A stretch of DNA of 64,000 nucleotides from Hyphomicrobiales bacterium (GCA_900466575.1 UBMP01000009.1:124001-188000); one strand, 5' to 3'; positions 27,421 through 36,706 are shown, counted from the first letter of the stretch. Numbers and translations are program-made. Notes: a model not told the origin generated them from the letters alone.

Positions 27421-28200
27421 GTGGCACATCCGAAGTTTGCGGAACTTGAGGGAAAGAAGGCGATCGTGACGGGCGGCGCTACGGGAATCGGCCGCGCGAT
27501 CGCACTGGCTCTGGCTGCCCAAGGCGTCAAAATCACCATATGTGACATCAATCCCGAAGCTGCGAACACAGTCGCACAATCGATTGCGGGTCATGCTTTG
27601 GAAATCGATGTTCGCGCCCGCGTTTCCGTCGAGAAGGCATTCGCACAGGCGGTCGAAGTCATGGGCGGATGCGATATCCTGATTGCCAATGCCGGCGTCT
27701 CGACCATGCAGCATGCGCTGGAGATCACCGACGAGGAGTGGGACTTCAACTTCGACGTCAATACGCGCGGCATCTTCCTGTCCAACCAGATCGCGGCGCG
27801 CAAATTCGTGGCGCAGGGCCACGGCACCATCGTCAACACCGCTTCGCTCGCGGCCAAGGTCGGCGCGCCGCTGCTTGCGCATTATTCCGCCAGCAAGTTC
27901 GCCGTTCTCGGCTGGACGCAGGCATTGGCACGCGAACTGGCGCCGAAGGGCATCCGCGTCAACGCCGTCTGCCCCGGCTTCGTCAAGACCGGCATGCAGG
28001 AGCGCGAAATCCTCTGGGAAGCGGAACTGCGCGGCGTGACGCCGGAGCGGGTCATGGAGGATTACATTGCCCAGACCCCGCTCGGACGGATCGAGACGCC
28101 GGAAGATGTCGCCGATGTCGTCGTCTTCCTCTGCTCCAATTCCGCCCGCTTCATGACCGGCCAGGGCATCAATGTCACGGGCGGCGTCTACATGACCTGA
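27421..28200 (+). CDS. SDR-family sugar/polyol dehydrogenase
   Basis: A protein of about 259 residues, classical SDR. It has IVTGGATGIGRAIALALAAQ, CDINPEAAN (acidic residue that favours NAD), LIANAGVST, VNTASLAAKV and the catalytic YSASKFAVLGWTQALARELA, and ends FMTGQGINVTGGVYMT. The setting with an FGGY kinase and sugar importer suggests oxidation of a sugar alcohol to a ketose. GTG at 27421 is preferred (GGAGA eight bases before, and homologues start close to the cofactor loop); an ATG at 27385 is the alternative. Confidence 0.88.
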   Translation: MAHPKFAELEGKKAIVTGGATGIGRAIALALAAQGVKITICDINPEAANTVAQSIAGHALEIDVRARVSVEKAFAQAVEVMGGCDILIANAGVSTMQHALEITDEEWDFNFDVNTRGIFLSNQIAARKFVAQGHGTIVNTASLAAKVGAPLLAHYSASKFAVLGWTQALARELAPKGIRVNAVCPGFVKTGMQEREILWEAELRGVTPERVMEDYIAQTPLGRIETPEDVADVVVFLCSNSARFMTGQGINVTGGVYMT

Positions 28201-28242
28201 CCGGCCTCCCAACCGGTCGAGCCTCACACAATCGGAGATACA

Positions 28243-29406
28243 ATGGCGTCCATCGTCTTTGAGGGAGTGGAAAAGCGTTATCCGGACGGATATGCGGCCA
28301 TCCAGCATCTCGACCTCACCATCGAGGATGGCGAGTTTCTGGTTCTCGTCGGCCCGAGCGGCTGCGGGAAATCGACCGCGCTCCGGATGATCGCCGGCCT
28401 CGAGGACATTACCGGCGGCCGGTTGCTGATCGGCGATACGGTGGCGAACGGCCTTGCGCCGCGCGACCGTGACATCGCCATGGTCTTCCAGTCCTACGCG
28501 CTTTATCCGCACATGACGGTTGCCGAAAACATCGGCTTCGGTCTCTCCGTGCGCGGCACCGACAAGGCGGAAATCGACCGCAAGGTGAAGGAAACGGCCA
28601 AGCTCCTCGAACTCGACGCCTATCTTCACCGCAAGCCCGGCCAACTCTCCGGCGGCCAGCGGCAGCGCGTCGCCATGGGCCGGGCGCTGGTGCGCGCGCC
28701 GAAGGCCTTTCTGATGGACGAGCCCCTGAGCAATCTCGATGCGCGGCTGCGCGGCCAGATGCGCGCCGAAATCGCCCGCCTCCAGAAGCTCAGCGGCATC
28801 ACCACTGTCTATGTCACGCATGACCAGATCGAGGCCATGACCATGGGCGACCGCGTCGCCGTCATGCGCGCCGGCGTCCTGCAGCAGCTTGGAACGCCCC
28901 GTTCGCTCTACGATACGCCCGCCAATCTCTTCGTCGCCGGCTTCATCGGAACGCCGTCGATGAATTTCCTGAAGGCAAAGCTGGAGCGTGGCGACAGCGG
29001 CCTCGTTGCTGCCGCTGGCGGTTTCAGCCTGCCCGTTCCCGAATCCGTGGTTGCCGCACGCCCGGCGCTGGCGCGCCATGTCGGCAAGGACATCGTGGTT
29101 GGGGTTCGCGCCGAGGCGCTGATTGCGTCGGACGCAGCCGATCCGGGCCATGGCCGCATCGGCGGCACGATCGCCTTCATCGAGGATTTCGGTGCGACGA
29201 AGCTCGTGCATCTCGACATCGGCGGAGCCGGCAAGCTGGAAGAGGTGACGGCCGAGGAGGACGAGGTGTCTCTCTCCGGCCCGCGCCTGCGCGCCTCGAT
29301 CCCGGCAACGCATCCGCTGCGGCTCGGCGAACACTTGATCCTCTCCGTCAATCCGGCGGAGCTTCATTTCTTCGACGCCGAGACCGAAAACGCGATCCGC
29401 GACTGA
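28243..29406 (+). CDS. Sugar ABC transporter ATPase (MalK/UgpC type)
   Basis: A 387-residue ATPase with Walker [30 protein letters not shown], signature [15 protein letters not shown], Walker [14 protein letters not shown] and the C-terminal TOBE/OB domain ([14 protein letters not shown]). Its permeases are not next to it; the best candidates are the two carbohydrate permeases at 34816-36593 with the binding protein at 36755-38038 in the convergent operon, which lack an ATPase of their own. It is second in the plus-strand operon after the SDR gene. Confidence 0.92.
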   Translation: MASIVFEGVEKRYPDGYAAIQHLDLTIEDGEFLVLVGPSGCGKSTALRMIAGLEDITGGRLLIGDTVANGLAPRDRDIAMVFQSYALYPHMTVAENIGFGLSVRGTDKAEIDRKVKETAKLLELDAYLHRKPGQLSGGQRQRVAMGRALVRAPKAFLMDEPLSNLDARLRGQMRAEIARLQKLSGITTVYVTHDQIEAMTMGDRVAVMRAGVLQQLGTPRSLYDTPANLFVAGFIGTPSMNFLKAKLERGDSGLVAAAGGFSLPVPESVVAARPALARHVGKDIVVGVRAEALIASDAADPGHGRIGGTIAFIEDFGATKLVHLDIGGAGKLEEVTAEEDEVSLSGPRLRASIPATHPLRLGEHLILSVNPAELHFFDAETENAIRD

Positions 29407-29425
29407 ACACAGAAAGGTTTCCACC

Positions 29426-30913
29426 ATGCCCGTGTTCATCGGCATCGATATCGGCACGACCTCGACGATTGCGGTGGCGATGTCGGAGAGGGGTGAAGCG
29501 CTCGCCTCCGCCTCGCGCTCTTCGCACCTGTCCTCGCCGCAGCCGGGCTTTGCCGAAGCCGATCCGGCGCAATGGTGGGCGAACACGCAAACCGTGGTTC
29601 GCGAGATGCTGGCCGAGTTGCCGAGGGACTGCGAACTTGCCGGCGTCTGCGTGACCGGTATGTTGCCCGCCGTTGTCCTTCTGGACAGGCAACGCCGCGT
29701 TCTGCGGCCCAGCATCCAGCAGAGCGATGCGCGCTGTGGCGCGGAGGTCGAGGCGATGAAGGCGGCGCTTGACGAGCCGGATTACCTCGCACGCACCGGC
29801 CAGGGCCTCACCCAGCAGCTCGTCGCGCCGAAACTTCAGTGGCTGAAGGCGCATGAGCCGGAGGTCTATGGGCGCATCGCCCATGTCTTCGGCTCCTACG
29901 ATTTCATCAACATGCATCTCACCGGCCACCTCACCGTGGAGCGCAACTGGGCGCTGGAGGCCGGCTTTGTCGATCTTTCCGATCACTGCATCGCCGACGA
30001 TCTTGTGGCATTGTCGGGACTTCCGGCGGAAGTCCTTCCCAAACTCGTTGCCTCGCATGATGTGATCGGCACCGTCACGGCGCAGGCGGCGGAATTGACG
30101 GGCCTGCCGGAAGGTCTCCCCGTTTTCGGCGGGGCCGCGGATCATATTGCCTCGGCACTTGCGGCGGGCCTCACTCAGGCCGGTGACGTTCTCCTGAAAT
30201 TCGGCGGGGCCGGCGACATTATCGCCATTGCCGGCAAACCGGAGCCGGATCGCCGGCTCTTTCTCGACTACCATCTCGTGCCGGGCCTTTATGCGCCAAA
30301 TGGCTGCATGGCCTCCTCCGGCTCGCTGCTGCGATGGCTGGCCGGCCTGATCGGCGGCGCGGAGAGCGACGATGTGCTGAAGCAGCTCGACCAGGAGGCC
30401 GCCGCGGTGCCAGCCGGGGCCGATGGCGTGCGCGCGCTCCCCTATTTCCTCGGCGAGAAGACGCCGATCCACGATCCCTTGGCACGCGGCACGATTACGG
30501 GCCTCAGCCTCGGCCACACGCGCGGCCATATCTGGCGCGCGGTGCTGGAGGCGATTGCCTGCGGCTTCCGCCACCATCTCGACGTTCTCGCCGAAACCGG
30601 ACGTCCGGCGACACGGCTGATCGCCTCCGACGGCGGTAGCCGCAGCCGCATCTGGATGCAGATCGTCGCCGATATATGCGGCCAGCCCGTGCATGTTCTC
30701 TCCGACGCCTTCGGCTCCTCGATCGGCGCGGCCTGGGTCGCGGCCGCCGGCTCCGGCCTTGCCGCCTGGGATGACGTCGCAGCCTCCGTGAGGATCGGCG
30801 CAGTCCTTCAGCCCTCGCCCGAAGGCATCACCGCCGGGGACCGGATCTATGCCGATTATCGCGACCTCTATGCGTCGCTGAAACCCTTCTTCGCCCGGGG
30901 AGACCAAGCATGA
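29426..30913 (+). CDS. FGGY-family carbohydrate kinase
   Basis: A 495-residue kinase of the xylulokinase/ribulokinase/erythritol-kinase superfamily. The N-terminal phosphate loop is IGIDIGTTSTIAVAMSERGE. Later landmarks are GGAADHIASALAAGLTQAGD, LKFGGAGDIIAI and RLIASDGGSRSRIWMQIVAD, then GSSIGAAWVAAAGSG. It should phosphorylate the keto-sugar made by the neighbouring SDR enzyme. The exact sugar is not evident. It overlaps the HAD phosphatase gene by 4 bases, so the two are translated together. Confidence 0.92.
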   Translation: MPVFIGIDIGTTSTIAVAMSERGEALASASRSSHLSSPQPGFAEADPAQWWANTQTVVREMLAELPRDCELAGVCVTGMLPAVVLLDRQRRVLRPSIQQSDARCGAEVEAMKAALDEPDYLARTGQGLTQQLVAPKLQWLKAHEPEVYGRIAHVFGSYDFINMHLTGHLTVERNWALEAGFVDLSDHCIADDLVALSGLPAEVLPKLVASHDVIGTVTAQAAELTGLPEGLPVFGGAADHIASALAAGLTQAGDVLLKFGGAGDIIAIAGKPEPDRRLFLDYHLVPGLYAPNGCMASSGSLLRWLAGLIGGAESDDVLKQLDQEAAAVPAGADGVRALPYFLGEKTPIHDPLARGTITGLSLGHTRGHIWRAVLEAIACGFRHHLDVLAETGRPATRLIASDGGSRSRIWMQIVADICGQPVHVLSDAFGSSIGAAWVAAAGSGLAAWDDVAASVRIGAVLQPSPEGITAGDRIYADYRDLYASLKPFFARGDQA

Positions 30914-31533
30914 TCCCCCCTGAAATCAAAGCAATCGCCTGGGATATCGACGGGACGCTGATCGATAGTGAACCGGTCCACCACAAGGCGCTGATGGCAG
31001 TCTCCGCCCGCTATGGCGTCGGTATTGCCGCCGATGATGCGCGCTTTATCGGTGTCGCCATGAGCGATGTCTGGACTGTCTTGTCGCCGCTTTATCCGCC
31101 AAGCCTCGACAGCCGGACCTGGCTTGCCGAAATCGTGGACGCCTATATCGAACGCGCGGCCGAGCTGCAGCCGATCCCCGGCGCGCCGCAGTGCGTGCTG
31201 GCATTGGCCGCCGCAGGCTTTACCCAATGCGCCGTCTCGAATTCGTCGCGCCGCATCGTCGAGGCCAATCTGAAGGCGATGGGGCTGGATCATGTCATGG
31301 CCTTTGCGATTGCCCGCGAGGATGTGACCGAAGGTAAGCCGGACCCGGAGCCCTATCGGGTCGCCTGCACCCGTCTTGGGCTCGATGCGTCGAGCGTGCT
31401 GGCCGTGGAGGATAGCGTCGTGGGCGCGCAGTCGGCCAAGGCCGCCGGCATGCCCGTTCTGCGTTACGGCGCGGATTTCACGGATTTTGCCGCGATTCTG
31501 GACCGTATTGAAGCACGGAGGCTTCGCGCATGA
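30910..31533 (+). CDS. HAD-family phosphatase (beta-phosphoglucomutase/YniC-like)
   Basis: A 207-residue HAD subfamily I enzyme. Motif I is WDIDGTLIDSEPVH, motif II AVSNSSRR, motif III EGKPDPEPYR and motif IV LAVEDSVVGAQSAKAAG. Such enzymes dephosphorylate sugar phosphates or isomerise them. Its 4-base overlaps with the kinase upstream and the cysteine hydrolase downstream tie the three genes into one translational unit, an unusual mix of sugar and nitrogen enzymes. Confidence 0.92.
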   Translation: MIPPEIKAIAWDIDGTLIDSEPVHHKALMAVSARYGVGIAADDARFIGVAMSDVWTVLSPLYPPSLDSRTWLAEIVDAYIERAAELQPIPGAPQCVLALAAAGFTQCAVSNSSRRIVEANLKAMGLDHVMAFAIAREDVTEGKPDPEPYRVACTRLGLDASSVLAVEDSVVGAQSAKAAGMPVLRYGADFTDFAAILDRIEARRLRA

Positions 31534-32201
31534 GCGACTTCTGGCCCTGCACGCAGCCGGAAAGCCCGTCCAGGGCCGCTCTCGTCGTCATCGACATGCA
31601 GGTGGATTTCTGTGCGCCGGGTGGCTGGGTTGATCAGTTGGGCGAGGATGTGAGCAATACCCGCTCCGTCATTCCCGCCGTTGCCGAGGCGCTGAAGATT
31701 GCCCGTGGTGCTGGCCTCGCCGTCTACCACACCCGCGAGGGCCACAAGCTGGACCTCTCCGACCTGCCCGCCAACAAGCAATGGCGCACCCGCGTCCACG
31801 GGCTGGGCATCGGCGATGAAGGCACCGCGGGGCGCATCCTGGTGCGCGGCGAGCCGGGCTTCGAGATTGTGCCGGAGGTCGCCGCACTTCCGGGCGAGAC
31901 GGTGATCGACAAGCCGGGCAAGTCGAGCTTCCACGCCACCGATTTCGACGAACGCCTGAAGGCTGAGGGTATCACGCATCTGATCGTCATCGGCGTCACG
32001 TCGGATTGCTGTGTCCAGTCGACCTTCCGCGACGGTTTCGAACGCGGCTATGAATGCGTGATCCTCGAGGATTGCACCGCCGCCGTCGAGACCCCCAATC
32101 ACGAAGCGACGATGGAAATCCTGAAGGCCTTTGGCGGGCGTTGGGGCACGGTCTCCGATCTCGCCGGCTTCCGCGCCGCCGTGGAGGCGCTGCATGCTTA
32201 A
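31530..32201 (+). CDS. biuH: Cysteine hydrolase, isochorismatase fold, biuret-hydrolase-like
   Basis: A 223-residue hydrolase. The catalytic triad of the family is intact: D22 in VVIDMQVDF, K128 in VIDKPGKSSF and C161 in GVTSDCCVQST. The segments HTREGHKLDLSDLPANKQWR and GRILVRGEPGFEI strongly resemble rhizobial biuret hydrolase, which splits biuret to allophanate and ammonia. The allophanate hydrolase gene two positions downstream supports this. The symbol is by resemblance; an alternative ureide or amide substrate is possible given the sugar-kinase context. It overlaps its neighbours on both sides. Confidence 0.85.
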   Translation: MSDFWPCTQPESPSRAALVVIDMQVDFCAPGGWVDQLGEDVSNTRSVIPAVAEALKIARGAGLAVYHTREGHKLDLSDLPANKQWRTRVHGLGIGDEGTAGRILVRGEPGFEIVPEVAALPGETVIDKPGKSSFHATDFDERLKAEGITHLIVIGVTSDCCVQSTFRDGFERGYECVILEDCTAAVETPNHEATMEILKAFGGRWGTVSDLAGFRAAVEALHA

Positions 32202-32829
32202 GCGCTTCGCCAGCATCGATGCCACCCCGTATTCCTGGCCCTTTGACGGGCGCTGGAGCGCCGACGACAGCGCGCTGCTCGTGCTCGGTTTTCAGAGCGG
32301 CATGATCGTCGCCCTCGAAGCGCAGCCGGAACTGGCGGTCGCGGCAAGGCTGGTCAGTGCAGCTCAGGCCGCCGGCCTCCCCGTCATCGCCAGCCGGCGG
32401 GGACGCGCCGAAACGCTGTCTCCGGTCGCCGGTCGCCGCGCCGCCATGGGCGCGGAAATGGGCGATCCGCTCTTTCCGCCGCACACGCCGGAATGGGAGC
32501 TCGCCGGTGCGCTGGACCTGCCGGCGGACGCCCCGATCTTCGATCATCCCGGCGACAACGCCTTCTATTCCACCGGGCTTGAGGCTTGGCTCCGACAGCG
32601 CGGCATCCGCAATCTCGTGCTGGCGGGCCTTCCGACCGAGGGGTTGCTGCATGCGACCCAGCGCGCCGCCAACGACATGGGCTTCGAATGCATCGCCGTC
32701 TCCGATGCCTGCAAAGGCACGACGGACGCCCGCCATGCCGGCCAACTCCGCATCACCGCCTTTGGCAACGGGCTTTTCGGCACCGTGGCCACGGCAGATC
32801 AACTCATCGCGGCGCTGAACGTGCCCTGA
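32194..32829 (+). CDS. Isochorismatase-fold protein lacking the catalytic triad (pseudoenzyme-like paralogue)
   Basis: A 211-residue protein homologous to the hydrolase just upstream: HPGDNAFYSTGLEAWLRQRG aligns with KPGKSSFHATDFDERLKAEG, and GLPTEGLLHAT with GVTSDCCVQST. At the three catalytic positions it has G instead of D (VLGFQSGM), H instead of K (FDHPGD) and L instead of C (EGLLHAT). It keeps an N-terminal SIDATPYSWPFDG segment that recalls biuret hydrolases. It overlaps the active gene by 8 bases. A structural or regulatory partner role, or binding without catalysis, is inferred; the frame is intact with no sign of decay. Confidence 0.87.
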   Translation: MLKRFASIDATPYSWPFDGRWSADDSALLVLGFQSGMIVALEAQPELAVAARLVSAAQAAGLPVIASRRGRAETLSPVAGRRAAMGAEMGDPLFPPHTPEWELAGALDLPADAPIFDHPGDNAFYSTGLEAWLRQRGIRNLVLAGLPTEGLLHATQRAANDMGFECIAVSDACKGTTDARHAGQLRITAFGNGLFGTVATADQLIAALNVP

Positions 32830-32843
32830 CGCCTTGTTTCTAT

Positions 32844-32886
32844 GCATTTCCGAATGGGAAACGGCTCCCAGCTTTCCCGGAAATGC
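32844..32886 (+). other. Long intercistronic hairpin before allophanate hydrolase gene
   Basis: GCATTTCC (32844-32851) pairs with GGAAATGC (32879-32886); after a four-base GAAT bulge the stem continues with GGGAAA (32856-32861) and TTTCCC (32873-32878) around an 11-base loop. It ends 20 bases before the start codon at 32907 and just before its GAAGAGG ribosome site. It may tune the level of the downstream gene or protect the upstream mRNA. Confidence 0.65.
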
Positions 32887-32906
32887 TCCACCTGAAGAGG
32901 ATCGAC

Positions 32907-34745
32907 ATGTCCGAGTTCCATTGGCCGGCCGAGACCGGAAGCCTCGATTTCCACACGCTGAGCGAAGCCTATGCGTCCGGCCAGCTCACGCCTTCAAAAG
33001 TCGTGAACGCGATCTACGATCGTATCGCAGCGCGCGGCGACGATCATGTCTGGATCCATCTCGTGCCGCGCGAGGACGCCCTGAAGGCCGCAGCCGAACT
33101 TGAAAAGACGGGCTATGATGGCCGACCCCTCTGGGGCATCCCCTTTTCCATCAAGGACTGCAACGACGTCATCGGCCTGCCGACGACGAACGCCCTGAAG
33201 GAAGGGGCCTATATCGCCGAAAGTACCGGGCAGGCGGTCACGCGCCTCTTCGACAACGGCGCGATCCTCATCGGCAAAACCAATATGGACCAGTTCGGCA
33301 TTGGCCTTGTCGGCATGCGCACACCTTATGGCGCCTGCTCATCGGTGTTCAATGACGACTATATTTCCGGCGGCTCCAGTTCCGGTTCGGCCGTGTCCGT
33401 CGCGGCCGGACTCTCCAGCTTTTCGATCGCCAATGACGCGGCAGGCTCCGGACGCGTGCCGGCGGGCTTCAACAATATCGTCGGCATCAAGCCGACGCCG
33501 GGCATTGTCAGCAATGCGTGCGTCTCGGGCGGCGGTTGCGTGAAGACGATCGAAACCGTCTCGGTCTTTGCGCTCACGGTCGAGGACGGCATGGCGGTGA
33601 TGCGCGTTATCACCGGTTACGATCCCTCCTATCCCTTTTCGAAACCCGAGGCCGATCATGTCCCACTCGACGTCGCGCCCGCGCCGCCGAAATTCCGCTT
33701 CGGCATTCCGGCCGGCGCAGCCCTTCGCTTTTTCGGCGACTCCGAGGCAGAGCAGCTGTTTCAGGAGGCGATCGAACGTCTGGACGCCATGGGCGGAGAA
33801 CTCGTTGAGGTCGATTTCACCCCCTTTGAGGAGACCCAGCGCATTCTCTATGAGGGGCCCTGGATTTCCGAGCGCGCGCTCAGCCTCGACAAGGTGCTGG
33901 CCCAATATGGCGACGCGATCCACCCCGTCACCAAGAAGATCCTCGAAAACAGCGGGCAATATTCATCGCTCGACACGTTCCGCGCTATCCACCGCATCGC
34001 CGAACTGAAATGCGCCACGCGCCCGGTCTGGAACGATATCGACGTTCTGCTGGTGCCGACCACGCCGACAATCTACCGCAAAAGCGAAATCCTCGCCGAC
34101 CCGATCGCGCTGAATGCGCGGCTCGGCATCTACACCAATTTCGTCAATCTCATGGGACTCTGCGGCGTGGCCGTGCCAAACGGCTTCCGCGACGACGGCC
34201 TGCCCTCGGGTGTGACCTTCCTCGCGCCGGGCATGGAAGAGGCAAAGGCGGCCTCGATTGCAGCCGAGTTCCATCGCCGCGTGGGCGTAGGCCTTGCCAA
34301 GCACCTCAATCCCTATCCGGCCTATGGTGCGCCGAGGGGCATCCCCGCCGACCATCGCGAGATCGCCGTTGTCGGCGCGCATCTGACCGGCATGCCGCTC
34401 AACCATGAACTGACCGAACGTGGCGGCGTCTTTCGCGGCAAAACCCGCACCTCGGGCGACTACCGGCTCTACGCGCTGGCCGGCACGGTTCCGCCGAAGC
34501 CGGGCCTCGTGCGCGATCCGAAGGCCGAGGGCCCGGGCATCGAGGTCGAGATCTGGTCGCTGCCGCTCACAGGCTTTGCCGATTTCGTCGAGCGTATCCC
34601 TGAGCCGCTGGGCATCGGCAAGATCACGCTTGAAGACGGTCGCAAGGTCTCCGGTTTCCTCTGCGAGCCGATTGCTCTGGAAGGTGCGACCGACATCACC
34701 GCGCATGCGGGCTGGCGGAACTATCTGGCATCGAAAGCGGCCTGA
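32907..34745 (+). CDS. atzF: Allophanate hydrolase
   Basis: A 612-residue amidase-signature enzyme that hydrolyses allophanate to ammonia and CO2. The Ser-cisSer-Lys triad is visible as K83 (PFSIKDCNDV), S157 (ISGGSSSGS) and S181 (NDAAGSGRVPAGFNN). The spacing matches the family. A C-terminal domain from about 470 on (HLTGMPLNHELTERGGVF, then VEIWSLPLTGFADFVERIP) is specific to allophanate hydrolases rather than general amidases. The common GTDTAGSGR element reads ANDAAGSGR here. It completes a biuret-to-ammonia route with the cysteine hydrolase upstream. Confidence 0.93.
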   Translation: MSEFHWPAETGSLDFHTLSEAYASGQLTPSKVVNAIYDRIAARGDDHVWIHLVPREDALKAAAELEKTGYDGRPLWGIPFSIKDCNDVIGLPTTNALKEGAYIAESTGQAVTRLFDNGAILIGKTNMDQFGIGLVGMRTPYGACSSVFNDDYISGGSSSGSAVSVAAGLSSFSIANDAAGSGRVPAGFNNIVGIKPTPGIVSNACVSGGGCVKTIETVSVFALTVEDGMAVMRVITGYDPSYPFSKPEADHVPLDVAPAPPKFRFGIPAGAALRFFGDSEAEQLFQEAIERLDAMGGELVEVDFTPFEETQRILYEGPWISERALSLDKVLAQYGDAIHPVTKKILENSGQYSSLDTFRAIHRIAELKCATRPVWNDIDVLLVPTTPTIYRKSEILADPIALNARLGIYTNFVNLMGLCGVAVPNGFRDDGLPSGVTFLAPGMEEAKAASIAAEFHRRVGVGLAKHLNPYPAYGAPRGIPADHREIAVVGAHLTGMPLNHELTERGGVFRGKTRTSGDYRLYALAGTVPPKPGLVRDPKAEGPGIEVEIWSLPLTGFADFVERIPEPLGIGKITLEDGRKVSGFLCEPIALEGATDITAHAGWRNYLASKAA

Positions 34746-34764
34746 AACGCGTCAGGCACAATCA

Positions 34765-34796
34765 AAAAAGGCGGCCTCTCGCGGGGCCGCCTTTTT
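34765..34796. terminator. Bidirectional terminator between the two convergent operons
   Basis: GGCGGCC (34770-34776) and GGCCGCC (34785-34791) form a stem flanked by AAAAAA on the left and TTTTT on the right, a textbook two-way terminator between the allophanate hydrolase gene and the permease operon. Confidence 0.85.
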
Positions 34797-34815
34797 GCTG
34801 TCCGGGATCCGGCGA

Positions 34816-35637
34816 TCAGTTGATGCCCTTGGTCAGCCCCTGCACGAAATAGCGGTTGAGCACGAGGACGATGAGTACGATCGGCACGGTGGAGAAATGG
34901 GCCAGCGCGCCGAGCGTCCCCCAGGTGATGTCCTTGGTGCCATAGGCCGAGAGCAGCGCCACCGAGATCGGCTTGGAATCGAGCCGCGTCAGGAACATGG
35001 CGAAGAGGAAGTCGTTCCACGAGAAGAGCACGCAGAAGAGCGCCGAGGCGATGATGCCGGAGCGCACGGCCGGCAGCGACACTTTCCAGAACGCGCCGAA
35101 CTGGCGGCAGCCGTCCGTCAGCGCCGCCTCTTCCAGCTCCTTCGGGAGGCCACGGAAGTAGGAAAACATCATCCAGCTGACAAAGGCCGTGTTGAGCACG
35201 CAATTGATCAGCACGACGCTCATCCAGGAGCCGATCAGGCCGATATCGCGCATCAGCAGGTAGAAGGGGATGAGCGCGGCCACCGCCGGCACCATGCGGA
35301 TCGTCATGAAGAAATAGGCCACACCCATCGCGGCGGGGTGGCTGGAGCGCGCGAGCGCATAGCCGGCCGGCACGCCAAGCATCAACGACAGGATCATGGA
35401 GCCCCCGGCAATCATCAGGCTCGACAGGACAAGACTGCCGACATCGAAGATCTTCAGCGCATTGCGGAACTGGTCGAGCGTCGGCTCGAAGAAGAGATGC
35501 GGCGGGATGGAGAAGATGGCGTTCGACGGTTTGTAGGCCGTCATCGCCAGCCACAGGAAGGGCAGGAGAAAGAAGGCGAGCGTCAGCAGCAGGAAGCCAC
35601 GTCGTGCGGTATCGAAAGCAAGCGAGCGTGTCGTCAT
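34816..35637 (-). CDS. Carbohydrate ABC transporter permease (MalG type)
   Basis: A 273-residue membrane protein with six predicted helices and the EAA coupling segment ELEEAALTDGCRQFGAFWKVSLP. The start overlaps the MalF-type permease stop by 4 bases. It is the last gene of a three-gene minus-strand operon without an ATPase; the MalK-type ATPase at 28243 is the probable partner. Confidence 0.92.
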   Translation of the reverse strand: MTTRSLAFDTARRGFLLLTLAFFLLPFLWLAMTAYKPSNAIFSIPPHLFFEPTLDQFRNALKIFDVGSLVLSSLMIAGGSMILSLMLGVPAGYALARSSHPAAMGVAYFFMTIRMVPAVAALIPFYLLMRDIGLIGSWMSVVLINCVLNTAFVSWMMFSYFRGLPKELEEAALTDGCRQFGAFWKVSLPAVRSGIIASALFCVLFSWNDFLFAMFLTRLDSKPISVALLSAYGTKDITWGTLGALAHFSTVPIVLIVLVLNRYFVQGLTKGIN

Positions 35638-36593
35638 CGGCCGTTTGCCCTCTTGTCGAAATGGCGGATCATGAGAATGAAACAGGCGGCGATGATTGCG
35701 ACGCCGAGAAGCGCGATATTGGCGATCGCCGAGGCCTTGCCGATGTTGAAGAAGCTCAAGCCCTCCTTCACGGCATAGACCATCAGCGTGTTAGTCGAAT
35801 TGCCCGGCCCGCCGCCGGTGGTGACGAACACGCTGTCGAAGACGCGGAACGCGTCGATGGTGCGGAGCGTCAGCGCGAGCATGACGGCCGGCAGCATCAG
35901 GGGAAGCGTGATGGAGCGAAAGGTCCGCCATGCGGTCGCGCCATCGACGGCGGCGGCCTCCAGCAGATCGCCGGGCAGCGCCTTCAGGCCGGCGAGCAGG
36001 ATCAGCGCAACCAGCGGCGTCCATTCCCAGATGTCGATGAAGATCAGCGTCGCCAGCGCGGTCGACGGCGTGGCGAAGAGGCCGCGCGGATCGGTCAGAC
36101 CCCATTGCGCGAGATAGTAGCCGACCATGCCGTAATCGGCGAGCAGCAGGCCCTTGAAGATGAGGCCGACGACGAGCGGCGTGATGGTGACGGGGATGAG
36201 GATCAGCGTGAGGCAGACCCGGTTGAACCTGTCGTCGCGCCACAGTGCCAGCGCGATGATGAAACCGAAGACGAGTTCGATGGCCACGGAAAAGACCGTG
36301 AAGATCACTGTATTGGCAATCGCGCCGCGAAAGTCAGCGTCTTTCAGCAGGTTGACGTAATTGTCGATGCCGACAAAATGGGTGCGCGCCGGTTTCAGCA
36401 GATTGTATTCGTAGAGGCTGTACCAAATACCCTTGACGAGGGGGAAGACACCGAGCGCGATCACATAGGCGACCGCCGGCAGCGCCATGGCAACCAGGAA
36501 GAATTTCCGCCGCGTGGCGAAGGGGATGGAGGAGAGGCCCGAGGGGGCTCTCGCCTGGTCTGTGCTGGACAGGTTCATCGCGATATTCGTCAT
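35634..36593 (-). CDS. Carbohydrate ABC transporter permease (MalF type)
   Basis: A protein of about 319 residues with six hydrophobic segments and the coupling segment DLLEAAAVDGATAWRTFRSITLPLM. The ATG at 36593 is used; an upstream TTG in frame is unlikely. It lies after the binding-protein gene, separated by a strong hairpin, and overlaps the MalG-type gene. The substrate is unknown but probably a sugar or polyol metabolised by the SDR and FGGY kinase of the opposing operon. Confidence 0.91.
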   Translation of the reverse strand: MTNIAMNLSSTDQARAPSGLSSIPFATRRKFFLVAMALPAVAYVIALGVFPLVKGIWYSLYEYNLLKPARTHFVGIDNYVNLLKDADFRGAIANTVIFTVFSVAIELVFGFIIALALWRDDRFNRVCLTLILIPVTITPLVVGLIFKGLLLADYGMVGYYLAQWGLTDPRGLFATPSTALATLIFIDIWEWTPLVALILLAGLKALPGDLLEAAAVDGATAWRTFRSITLPLMLPAVMLALTLRTIDAFRVFDSVFVTTGGGPGNSTNTLMVYAVKEGLSFFNIGKASAIANIALLGVAIIAACFILMIRHFDKRANGR

Positions 36594-36706
36594 CACCAAG
36601 CAGCCGGTTCATTACGGTTCGATCTGAGAGGAAAAGGACGGTCCGTGCAAACAGAATCTCGCGTGCCGGGCGTGACCTTCGGGCGACCCATTCCTCCCGA
36701 AATGAA

